From Desmodesmus armatus (taxonomy: Eukaryota; Chlorophyta; Chlorophyceae; Sphaeropleales; Scenedesmaceae): a stretch of DNA of 64,000 nt. The stretch's first letter is position 1; each line of letters starts with the position of its first letter. Location: NCBI GenBank assembly GCA_007449985.2, contig VIIQ02000643.1, positions 1 to 64,000 of the forward strand, read 5' to 3'. Made by a program: the position numbers and the translations under genes. The notes under the pieces are model-generated. The model was given only the letters and a program-made list of their open reading frames with translations. It was not told the origin of the DNA and searched no databases. Of this stretch, positions 23,825 through 33,453 are shown in pieces.

Positions 23825-23963
23825 CAATCCGGGGAACTTGGGCACAAAACTTGGATTGGGGTTAAATATAAAGGTCATTACGACTCCCGCACGGCCTTTT
23901 TGCAAAACCCCAAGCTTGGACTTTAGGGTAGCAGTAGTGGTGTGACCTGGCAGTGGCCTGTGA
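23825..23963. other. 3' flank of the 448-residue gene
   Basis: Short spacer between the stop codon and the MITE at 23964. No polyadenylation motif was assigned with confidence. Confidence 0.4.
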
Positions 23964-24233
23964 GGGTAGCGTTTTTTCAAAGCTGAAACACCGTGTTCGT
24001 GTGACCGGGGGGGAGCGAGGAGCGAAAGCACGGTTTTGGGCAGCTCAGGGGGGGTAGCAACTGGAATCTGGCCTGATCTGGCCTGATCTGCAGTCAAACA
24101 GTGCTGGGAGGGGGGGGTGAGCAAGGAGCACTTTAGCCCCTGAAACCATGCCCCCCCGGGGGGGGGGGGGGGGGGGAGCAACTCCATCCCTGACACAGAC
24201 GAACACGGTGTATCAGCTTCACACACGTTACCC
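23964..24233. mobile_element. MITE with GGGTARCGT ends and a poly-G core
   Basis: The left end starts GGGTAGCGT and continues AAGCTGAAACACCGTGTTCG. The inverted right end starts GGGTAACGT and continues AAGCTGATACACCGTGTTCG. A 3-bp duplication TGA flanks it (23961-23963 and 24234-24236). The centre holds a G run of about 20. Related ends occur at 7663-8232, near 42737 and at about 48968-49223, so this is a small dispersed family. It has no coding capacity. Confidence 0.72.
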
Positions 24234-24716
24234 TGACAAATGTCCACATGGACCCATGCAGGGTGCATTGAATCGCTACAGGAAAACTTCGACCTGTCAT
24301 CGATTCGAACGGTCATCGATTGACTTGAGTGCTTTTCATGGTGTTTGAAGCTGTTCCAAGTATGGGAGTGGCAACAATACGTGATCCTACTCATCAACTG
24401 GCTGTAGCCATCATAGACACGCGCACGCTACTGTATGATGAGGGTATGATGAGGGTATGATGAGATGCATATCAGCATGCTTCGGATTCATCGCGATGGC
24501 AGACTGTATTCCCAAACTGTAGCAGCGGATCGGTGGGAGACGATTAGGAATACGGAATCGGACCGGATAGCAACGAAAGCCTTCTTCTTTCACACATTAT
24601 TGTTTTTGTCTTTGACACCATGGCCTAGTTTTGCTCTGATCATCCTCTACAGGGCCCCTCTTGATTCCCCTCTTGCTGCCCCTGTGGTGTACCAGGACCT
24701 ACAGTAGAACAGACAG

Positions 24717-24796
24717 GGGTGGCATTAGCCCCAGATGGTTCGGGCCACCCCTAAGAATGTGTACGTCGCCCGGACCATCTGGGGCTAATGCCACCC
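24717..24796. repeat. Long-arm hairpin
   Basis: Two 29-nt arms (24717-24745 and 24768-24796) are reverse complements with one mismatch, separated by a 22-nt loop. The arms read GGGTGGCATTAGCCCCAGAT and onward. TAAGAATGTGTAC occurs both in the loop and just after the hairpin. It could form a very stable stem in DNA or RNA. Confidence 0.85.
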
Positions 24797-24799
24797 ATA

Positions 24800-25530
24800 A
24801 GAATGTGTACCTCTTGGAAACGATCCATAAGTCTGCCAGCAGACACCCGTGCTGCTCAGCCACCCCAATCAACTGTACCCTTCCCGGGGGGGGGGGGATC
24901 CGTCAACTTTGGACACTATGCTGGACTTTGACTTGGTACTTTCAAAATTAGTTATTAAAAAAATCGTTTTTAACATAAATTAAAGAATAACATATATAAA
25001 GAATTTTACGGCCATCTGAGCAGGTTGAAAAAGGGTGGGTGGGTGGGTCAAGCTGGGTTTCAGTAACTTCCTAGCATGCTAATCCATGCATGCTTTACCC
25101 CTGAGGCTGCCCAGGCCAGTACTAAAGCCGTGGCACGGTGCCCATGCCAGTACCCAGACATGCGTTACAAGAGTGCACAGACCAGCACCAAGTCAGCCCC
25201 CAGCACCAACGTTCCCTATCAAAGCCCCCAGTGTGACAGTGACCCACCATCTGTGGTTTGGAAGTATCACATGCTGTCTCACTGGCAGCAGATGCACCCA
25301 GACCACCAGCTGGGAAATTCCCGTTACAGGAGCAGCAGGAGTGGTGTCCTCGCAGCAGGATTCCGCAGGATCCTTCGGAGTGACTGAGGTGCCCAAAAAA
25401 AGAGCAAATGTGTAACATCCTGTGAGACAATGTGTGACCTCCTGCAGTCTGCATAAGCAGACCCGAAGACCCCCAGCGCGGAGTAGAAACTAAAACGGCG
25501 CTCCTGCGCTACACCCGTCGAACAGGCCGC
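24800..25530. other. No gene recognised
   Basis: An AT-rich patch (about 24945-25010) and a G run (24886-24896). Several frames exist but none has domain support. Confidence 0.35.
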
Positions 25531-25533
25531 GGT

Positions 25534-26575
25534 GGGGGTTTCGAATGCTCCTCTAGTGATGTGTCTGGCTGGCAGGCCCGCCAGGCAGGGGGGGTGCCCC
25601 CCTTTTTTGGTGGGTGCCTTCCCTGTTGTTGTGTGGTTGCTGCTGGTTTGGTCCTGGGGGTGCAGTGCTGTGGTGGTTGGTCTTGTCACAAGACCAACCA
25701 CGGTACATGCGTTGCGTACGGTACATGCGTTGCTCCAGCACTGCTGTTGTGTCTCGGGGCCCGAGACTCGGGCCATGGCAGCAGTGATGCTCTGCTGCTG
25801 CAGGCTGCACACCGTGACGGTCACTAGGTACAGAGTGCTGGCTGTGTGAATGCCGCCCTTGTGGGCTGCGGGGATGGTGTGTAACAACCCAGAAGGTACT
25901 GAAGGTACTGTAAGGTATGAATTCAATCGAGGCACTGCTGCTGTGTTCGATTCAAACGAGGGACACCTCGATCGTGTCACCGAAACAGCCTGAGCCACCT
26001 GGCTGTCGGGCAACTTGCCCGAGGCCGCACCATAACATTAGGGGCTGCCTTACCGGAGTTTCTCATCGGCCCCACATGCCAGCTGGGGGGGAAGGGGCCA
26101 TGCATTGGCCCCTTTATGGGGGGGAGTGTGACGGGGTCTCCCCCCTCCACAAAAGAGGGAGTGCCACGGCTAGTAGCTGCGTCGGCATCAAAGCAATGCC
26201 AGAGGGAGGAGGGGGACCCCAACTTGGGGTTGGCAATTTGCTTCTGGCTGGTTACACACCATCCAAGCAGCACACAAGGGCGGCATTAGCACACCCATGT
26301 GCTGGCCAGCACTCTGGTCCTAGTAGCTGTGTGCGGACTGAAGCAGCAGACCATCACAGCTGCCTTGGCCTAAGACACAGCAGCAATGCAGGAGCAACGC
26401 ATGTACACGACCAACCACCACAGCACTGAATCCTCATCAAGCACAACCACTGGTTGCCAACCAGCATCAAACACACCACAACAGGCCCTGAGGGAAACCA
26501 CCCACAATAAAGGGGGGACCCCCCTTGCCTTGCCAGCCTGCCTGATCTTTTCTCTAGAGTAGCATCAAACCCCCC
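25534..26575. mobile_element. Foldback element with long inverted arms
   Basis: The left arm (about 25534-25895) and right arm (about 26235-26575) are inverted copies along roughly 340 bp. Matching landmarks are GGGGGTTTCGAATGCT with GGGTTTGATGCT at the tips, then CTCTAG, GGCTGGCA, GTGCTGTGGTGGTTGGTC, TACATGCGTTGCTCC, AGAGTGCTGGC, AATGCCGCCCTTGTG and GGTGTGTAAC. The loop is about 340 bp. The left arm carries an extra 29-bp perfect palindrome (25673-25701). No target duplication could be fixed. The long frames on both strands here are by-products of the arms. Confidence 0.72.
25673..25701. repeat. Perfect 29-bp palindrome
   Basis: GTGGTTGGTCTTGT, a single C, then the exact inverse. It is followed by a direct repeat of GGTACATGCGTTGC (two copies). 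The opposite arm of the foldback element lacks this expansion, so it arose after the arms formed. Confidence 0.9.
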
Positions 26576-26579
26576 AGGT

Positions 26580-28340
26580 CAGGTTTGCAAACCGAAACGC
26601 ACACACAGGGGAGCGGGCGTGCGGGCGGGCGCGGACGGGCGGGCGTGGGCGCGCGGGCTTCCATCAAGTGAGTCACTTGTCTGAAATAGTGCGTTCCAAT
26701 ACGCAAATACTGGCAAATAATGTTGGAGTCTGGAGTACACGCAAGTCACATGCAAGCAGTATGTGTGTGTGTCGCTGCGTGTGACGCAGGGGACGACTGC
26801 ACGTGCAGGAACAGGCACATCAAGTGCATCGGATTGCTGTCTCAGACAGTGTGATTTGGTTACGCCATGCAGATTTTGACGGTTTTTGAGGTCTTTGTAA
26901 GCAAGTTCACTGAGTATAGAAAATGAAGCTTGAAAGTGAACAGTGAAACGCTAGACAGCAGGCAGCAGCAGCTGCTGCAGATCACTGGTGGCGGAACCTC
27001 AGCTGGCTGCCTTCAAGGCTGATGATGGTCTTCCACAGTAATGGTACAGTGTTTGCAGCAGCGTCAGGCCCTTGCAGGAGGTGCGTCAGCTGCTCCAGCA
27101 CTGGCAGGCCGCCATTGTGAACTTTTCACACGGACAATCAAGGTCATATTAAAGCTGTTATTATATATATAACATCCTGCGACTGGCAGGCCAAAGTTTG
27201 TCATGGTGTTGTCCAGCTTTACAGACTCGCCCCCCCCCCCTCCCGAGACTAGGGGTGTTTGGGAACGTGAGGGTTTCATAACATTTTCACTTTGATTTCA
27301 CTTTAATTTCATTGGTGGAATTTGAAATCGATTCGATTCGAAACAGTGACACGGCAGTGCACCAGTATATTAACCGCTTAGCATAGTATACTCAACGATG
27401 GAGTCAGTATAGGAATTTCAACCGCACCCGCGGGTTATATCTGCACCCTGAGCCCACGCGGACAAGCACTCGCAACTTGCAGGGGTGTGCCGTTATCATA
27501 CAGAGTACTCGAGGTCGGTGTAATGTAACTACATATAATCACACATTACTGTAAGATTACGGTAAAATTACATTGTAAGACTAACGCCACAGGGCTGGGC
27601 ACAGGACGGCACCTGGCAGGCCACTGATCACCCCTGGCCCGGGTGCCCAGACCTCCTGCACTAGGGCTGCATGCCATGCATGATGCTCAATATACGTCTA
27701 ATTATGTTACGCATGTTGATTACCATTCTTCATGCTCAAAACCTGCGTCAGGCACTGTACATGTAACACTGTTGTGCAACTGCTTTACACTCGATTTCGT
27801 TGTCGGTGCTTCCTGCAGCCTGCTTTGCAGTAACCTGATAAGGCCATACACTGCTGCTCGCGGTCGATGCACGGTGGAGAACAGGTGTCTGGTCTATATC
27901 AGCTCCTTACAGGCTAGACAGAAGCCCAAAGTGCATGCATGCTGCATCTTAGCGGCAGTCCAGCATCGTCGACGCTTCCCACAGGCTACGCTACCCGGAA
28001 ATGTTTCGACAACCTGCTGCTCGTAATTTTCTTACATGGATCTATTTCGTCAACATTACCCAAATTTCCTAATTAGTTTGTCGAAAGACTTAGTGTGGAT
28101 ACGATACTCCTAAACTGGTCGCAGAGTCACAACAGGCAGTCAGTGCACATGCATGCGACACAGCCCAATGGGTGTCAGAATTGATTCCGTCTGCTGCCCG
28201 ATTGGCTCTTGGAGTTGTTCTTAGTGCTGAAAGTAGCTTGGGTAGCAGTGGGCGCCATGTGTTGGAGCATCTGAGCCCCTGGGGGGTGTGATGTAGAGTC
28301 AGCGTCCATCTGTCATGGCGCCAACGTTGTACGACACGGG
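26580..28340. other. No gene recognised
   Basis: This stretch contains a GC-rich CGGGCGGGCG run near 26615-26655, a C run at about 27231-27240 and, at 27990-28102, a degenerate piece related to the TA-flanked MITE at 56211-56634. Confidence 0.35.
27990..28102 (-). mobile_element. Fragment of a TA-flanked MITE family
   Basis: Read on the minus strand it ends with CGTATCCACACTAAGT and contains TTTCGTCAACATTAC and GGAAATGTTTCG, all shared with the element at 56211-56634. The other terminus was not found. Confidence 0.5.
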
Positions 28341-28344
28341 CAAT

Positions 28345-28600
28345 CATTACACATGCATGCCATACGCCCAACAGGCAGGCAGTGCACATGCAAGCAATAC
28401 GCCCAACCGTTACCGGCTGCCCGGGGCAGCAGTACACATGTCTGCCATACGCCCAACGGGCAGTCAGGGCACTTGCATTGCATACGCCCAACGGGCAGTC
28501 AGGGCACATGCATGCCATACGCCCAACGGGCAGGCAGTGCGCATGCATGCCATACGCCTCAACGGGGCAGGCAGCACACATGCATGCCTCTTAGCCCATC
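28345..28600 (+). repeat. 35-bp minisatellite
   Basis: The unit ATACGCCCAACGGGCAGTCA then GGGCACATGCATGCC recurs with a 35-bp spacing (starts near 28362, 28397, 28447, 28482, 28517, 28552), with one 15-bp insertion after the second copy. Decayed units extend to about 28125 on the left and 28815 on the right. Because 35 is not a multiple of three, the repeat is open in all frames and produces spurious open frames on both strands. Confidence 0.9.
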
Positions 28601-29059
28601 GGGCAGTCAGTGTATACATCCAGCCCAGCGGGCACGCAATGCATCTGCATGCATTGCTGCCCGCGGAAAGGCACGGAGTGCACATGCATGCGCATGCCGC
28701 ACAGCCCAATAGACAGTCCGTAACATGCATGCTTGCCGCGCAACTGGCAGTCAGGTCCCACGCATGTCTTATAGCGCAACGGACAGTCAGCATACGTGCA
28801 TGCCAGACGTCCACCCTGCAATGCTGACGCATTTTGAGTGTCAAGGCGCGTTCAATGCAACAGCCAAGTGCCAAAGCCCCAGCAGTCCATTCAGTACCTG
28901 ATGGCCCACGCTCCAAGTGCCTGGCTGGCACATGCTTGCGAGCTCGCCATCTCAAGGCGAATGCACAGCTGTCATCCGGCAGTACTGCGGTAACCACAGC
29001 ATGATGGGCCACTCGGTCCTCACCCCGCCTGGCATGTATAAGGCCTGGCATGTATAAGG

Positions 29060-29577
29060 CTCAGCAGATGGCACCGTGCCAACAGCACAGCCCCGTCCCA
29101 GCAGCAGCGAATGCCTGCAGCAGGGCCCGGCCAGTGCCTTGGCAAACTGCTGACCAGCTACACAGGGCCGTCAAGCACGTCTGACCGACACCTGAGCAAC
29201 GTAAACGCGAGTCGGGCAGAGCACTCACCAGTAGCTGCGACCTGCAGCTGCTTGCTTGATGGCTTCAACCTCACAACAGCAACGGATGACCGGTCGACGG
29301 GCACCTCAGACGGAGCATGCATCAGGCGCCTCCAGCTGTGTGTTCCAGCACGGCTCCCTGCTGTGAGATTGTACTGGTGCCAATGTCCACCCTGGGGATG
29401 CCTGTAACAGCACACCACACACCCATTCAGTCCAGGTGTTGCGACAGGTGGGGACGATGCACAGGGATGACGTGTAAATAGGTGGCCGACCCACGACATG
29501 GCTGAAGCAAGTAGGCTGGGGTAGAGGGTTTGGATGGCAGCAGCAGTGCCAGGTGAGACAGAAGTAACACCTGCAAC
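29060..29577 (-). CDS. Exon cluster of an unidentified gene
   Basis: Minus-strand segments look coding and splice-compatible: about 29577-29424 (GVTSVSPGTAAAIQTLYPSL; acceptor TTGCAG, donor GG|GTGTGT), about 29403-29233 (HPQGGHWHQYNLTAG to KPSSKQLQVAAT; acceptor TTACAG, donor ACTG|GTGAGTGC), and about 29196-29060 (VGQTCLTALCSWSAV to GAIC-stop; acceptor GCTCAG). Upstream exons, if any, would lie beyond 29577. No domain is recognised and the model is tentative. Confidence 0.35.
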
Positions 29578-29639
29578 TGAGCAAAAATGTGCAAGTGTCA
29601 CAACACAGGATGACATGACATGCACGTGCATGTCTAAAC

Positions 29640-31540
29640 GATTGTAACGCTGGAGGACAGGGACTTGACATCACACTTGTGATGAGGACAGCTCAACACA
29701 CAATACTTGGGCAGGCTGGACCTGGCTGGATGCACGACTCTCCTGAATGTCAGTGTTTTTACCAAACATAACGGTACTGTTGGATTGGGTTTTTAATGCT
29801 TGAACAATCATGCAACTTGAGTCCTGAAGATAGCTATACCCACAAGTTGGCTATACCCTGACTCTACCAACAGTATATACACGCACCGGACCTGGGGTGT
29901 GTTGGATCTGATGTCCGGCTCTTCATGTATATACATACATGTAAGTCACTCCATGTTCCACCTGTCCACAACCTTCCGTCCACAGCAGCAGTGACCACTC
30001 CTGCTCTCCGCAGCATCACTACACTGCTCTCACCAATTCCCAACAGGTAAACTCAACATGGTTGGCAGGCGTGGTGTGTGCTCCCCACATAAATAGAAAC
30101 ACAGAAAGCAATCTGACATTTGTGTGGAATGTGACAAACATGGCATGCAAGTGACCTCATGACGTGCAGGCAAGCAACGGGGGGGGGGGGGGGGGTTCAT
30201 GTGCCCGCTTGCCGTGTTGGGCATCAAACAGTGGTGAGCACCATCCTGCATTACCTGTAGGTGGGGGCCCCCGTGCTGCAACGGGCTGGGAGTACAAGTA
30301 AGGTCAAGGTAAACCATCGGCAGCAAAGTTGGGTCCGGGCAAAAAAGGAAATTGCGGTAGCGTCCGTAGCAATGTTGAAAATCGCAGGTGGACAGTTGAT
30401 CTATGGTCTGACTGGGATTAGTTGAAAGTGACACACCCACTTTTTTTACCAGGCTCCCCGAGAGGCCCTACCCCCTGGGGCACTGCCTGGAAGGCTTACC
30501 CTGGGGAAAGCCCTATGCCCCCCCCCCCCCCCCTCCCCAAGGCCCCCAGACTGCCCTGTTTTCAAGGCAACTTGCAGGCTCTGCAGCAGTCCGTCTTCAA
30601 GGCCCAATGCCCCCACCCATGGGGGCATGCAGTGGAATAGAGCAGGGAAGACTGAGATAAAGGGGATAATAAGTGGGCTTGGGGTACACCGTAGCGTGAG
30701 TAAGACTCGGATGCCTGGTGACTTGCACGACGTATCCTTAAGGGGGAAGGATGGTATTAGACTTTCCCAGCCACCAGGGGCTTGCTGTGGCCGAAACTTG
30801 GTTTGGGTATATATGAGGGCATATTTAAGCCCCCCACATGGTTTTTAGCCCGACAGGCATGGTGGCATTCTGCAGTGCTGCTGTGGTGATGGCTGTTGTG
30901 CTGCACACTTCCCAACACTCACAGGCCTATGCACGCAGAGGCAACACGCCTGCTTTGATGTCCAGAAACACCCTCTGACAGTATTATGCCCCATTGACGC
31001 ATGCGCTGGTCTCAAAACGGAAGTCAGCAGTACTGCTGCCATGATCAGTCCGAGGTGACGACAAACGATTATGGATGGACCAGCTAGCTGTCAATATATA
31101 CTATTGGGTAAAAAACCAACCGAACAAAAGCGTGCCGTGTGATCCTAGATGTTGAATCCTTCTACCTGAATGACGTGAGCCTGGATCTGCACTGTCACCC
31201 GTGAGACAAATTCAACATCGAGAATTGGACGAGGGTTTGCCAGTTGACAGTTTTTGGTGCCGGCAAAACGTCTGTAATGTTAGAAACCACTGGGGTAATC
31301 GTTTCTTAACCCAACCCAGCCAGCAGCAGCAGGGCACAGCAGGGTTCAGCAGGCCCTGATGCTGCCTGTACCCCAGCACCATTGGCCTGTGCATGTGCAG
31401 GTGCACCAACCCAGGCATGATACATCATGTTGTGTGCAAAAGTGCTGGACCCGCAGCCCCCAACCCTGTTTGCTGGGACCCCAATCAATACCATCCTTCC
31501 CCCTTAATAGGAATCAGAGCCTCGTCGTTCACGTACGCAC
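29640..31540. other. No gene recognised
   Basis: G and C homopolymers at about 30179-30196 and 30518-30533. An inverted pair (about 30735-30760 and 31488-31512) shares AAGGGGGAAGGATGGTATT, resembling a polypurine tract followed by a TG start and so possibly the ends of a lost LTR element. Confidence 0.35.
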
Positions 31541-31542
31541 CA

Positions 31543-32036
31543 AGATCAAATCCCGGTGACGACCTTATCGTCGGCTCGTCCAATGACTTATCGGTCCATC
31601 CAAGACTGCCTAAGCCAGTCTGCGACCATACTGCAGGGATATATATATCTAATAATGTAACGTTACATACCTCCCCTCTTATGTCCTGAGTGTCCTGACT
31701 CAGTAATGGTTCCTCAATTGGGAAAGCAGGTCACACAGTGACACACAGGCAGCTAGTGCCAAGGGCCCAAATAAGAGAGGCAGATCACAGTCAGTCCTCA
31801 AACCTTTGCCGGGTTGCAGGGAGATCCACGTAGCACCCTTGAGGATACATTACACAACAGGCTTCACTCCCCCAGCATCGGTACAGCATAGAAATGCCAT
31901 GACAGGATCCAACAGTAGGTACAGCATATGTGCAACCAGCAGTTCCTTTTCTGCTGAGCAGCATTCAGCTGCAAACAACGCGCGCAAACCTCAAGCAGTC
32001 AGATATTTATTTACGACGCTTGGACACATGTTGCAC
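31543..32036 (+). repeat. Left inverted repeat of the Ty3 locus
   Basis: It matches 36811-37316 in reverse complement over nearly its full length. It includes an inverted copy of the last codons of the polyprotein, the 3' untranslated region and a polypurine tract (AAGAGGGGAGGTA) followed by TGTAAC. Differences include TGTAACGTTACA here against TGTAAC-AGGAAC-ATTACA on the right. Confidence 0.88.
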
Positions 32037-32041
32037 AGATC

Positions 32042-33031
32042 AAGTGCCACAAGTGCGGCGAGATGGGCCACTACCAGAGCGAGTGCCGCAAGGAGGTGGG
32101 TCTGCCAGTTCAGCCAGTTGTAGCTCCAGTTTCTGCTGCTGTTGTGCCGCCTGCCGCTAGCGTGTCAAACCGCATTGCAGCTTGCCCTAGCACAGATCCT
32201 GTTGAGGCTCCTGCTGCTGTGCAGCCCCCTGTTGCTAGCGCTTCGGGCGCTGAGAAACATGAGCCATTCTTTGACCCTGTGGCAAACATGCCCCATGAGC
32301 CCATGCACAGATGGTTGCTGGCCAGGCTTGCACGCCTGCGTGACACGAGTGTCACTGAGATGGAAAAAGACCAGCCCTCTGTTATGCTAAACCCTGCCCT
32401 GTATGGCAAGAAGCTTGATACGCTCGCAGCCCCCGTGCTGCTGGAGCCTCGCACTGTACAGACAGTTGCTGAGAGTGCTTCTGTTGCTGCACCTGTGTTT
32501 GCAGATGACCAGCTGATCGCTGCCTTCGTGGCGGCTGATATCCGTGCCATCGAGGCCGGTGAGGCACCCTCTGAGCCACCTCCCGTGAAGGTCGGCAGTC
32601 CTCGGCAGCGCCACCGCAAGACCCCTGTTGTGCCGAGCAGCCCTGCTGTTGACAGCCCTGTTGCTGACAGCCCTGCTGATGGCAGCTTTGTTGACAGCTG
32701 TGCTGTTCCTACTCAGGGTGTTGCTACTGCTTCGGCAGATGCGCTTATGTTCCGTGCGGATATGTTTGCTGCTGTTCAAGACAGGCTGCAGAAGCCTTGT
32801 GCCCTCGATGCTTGTGCATCTGATGGGGGAGGGAATGCCTTGTTACCTAAGTACTGTTCACCAAGTAACAGTTTCCTGAGTGCTGATCTGGGGAGCACAG
32901 CTGATATGCTGTGGCTGCACCCACCGGTCAATGACCGTGACATGTTTCTGCTCAAGTATCATACAGCTAAGCTTAGCAATCCATGCCTTGGTGCTGTTCT
33001 CCTGTTACCAGCCAAGTATGCAGATACTTGA
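32042..33031 (+). pseudogene. Ty3 gag C-terminus (CCHC) and linker domain
   Basis: The frame opens with IKCHKCGEMGHYQSEC, a C-x2-C-x4-H-x4-C nucleic-acid-binding knuckle whose first residues lie upstream of the ATG at 32063. A long Ala/Val/Pro-rich linker follows. Then comes a segment with DMLWLHPPVNDRDMFLLKYH and AVLLLPAKYAD, which I tentatively compare with the xPP region of adenine-methyltransferase-like domains found in algal Ty3 elements. The frame ends at 33031 and continues in another frame from about 33015. The upstream gag half is on the other strand beyond 37316. Confidence 0.75.
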
Positions 33032-33362
33032 GCGTTACAGCCGAGGCACTCCCATGTTCACAGACTCTGTCTCAGGCCAGACTGTCAAGTGCAAGTGTGA
33101 CTTTCTGCTGTACATTGATCCTCCTAAAGAAGCTCACTCTTCTTCAGCAGACACACATGCACATGCAGCCATGCCTGCCAGACCTGTCACTACACACCTC
33201 ATGCAGCAACTAGGCACAGTTGCTGGTGCACCTGCTCAGATTCTGTTGGATTCAGGTGCTGAGGCCTACAATTACATATCTACTGCCGACGCATGGGCCT
33301 GGCCCTACAGCCTACAAAGGAGTCTCTCACTGTCAAAGGAGTTCAAGATTCCTCAGGTGTAG
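33015..33362 (+). pseudogene. Ty3 aspartic protease fragment
   Basis: It contains PAQILLDSGAEAYNYIS, with the D-S-G-A active-site triplet of retropepsins in the usual hydrophobic context. It follows the linker in a shifted frame (ILERYSRGTPMFTD) and stops at 33362, before the second half of the protease fold. The remaining part appears in another frame at about 33370-33480 (DVMLGNAWLKQ). Confidence 0.7.
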
Positions 33363-33453
33363 TGGCTGGAGTTTGTTCAGCTGTAATGTCACTGGGCACA
33401 CTCAAAATGCTGGTCAAGTTTGTTGCAATTGACCTTCAGAAGCTTTTGATGTT

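Noticed and set aside
23708..24397. 229-codon minus-strand frame over 23.7-24.4 kb
   Set aside because: It crosses the end of the plus-strand exon and the MITE; its codons are the antisense of better supported features.
25324..26013. 230-codon minus-strand frame
   Set aside because: It lies mostly within the left foldback arm, has no domain, and mirror frames occur on the other strand.
28090..29051. CRISPR array, suggested by regular 35-bp repeats
   Set aside because: The copies are head-to-tail with no unique spacers, no cas genes are present, and the host is a eukaryote.
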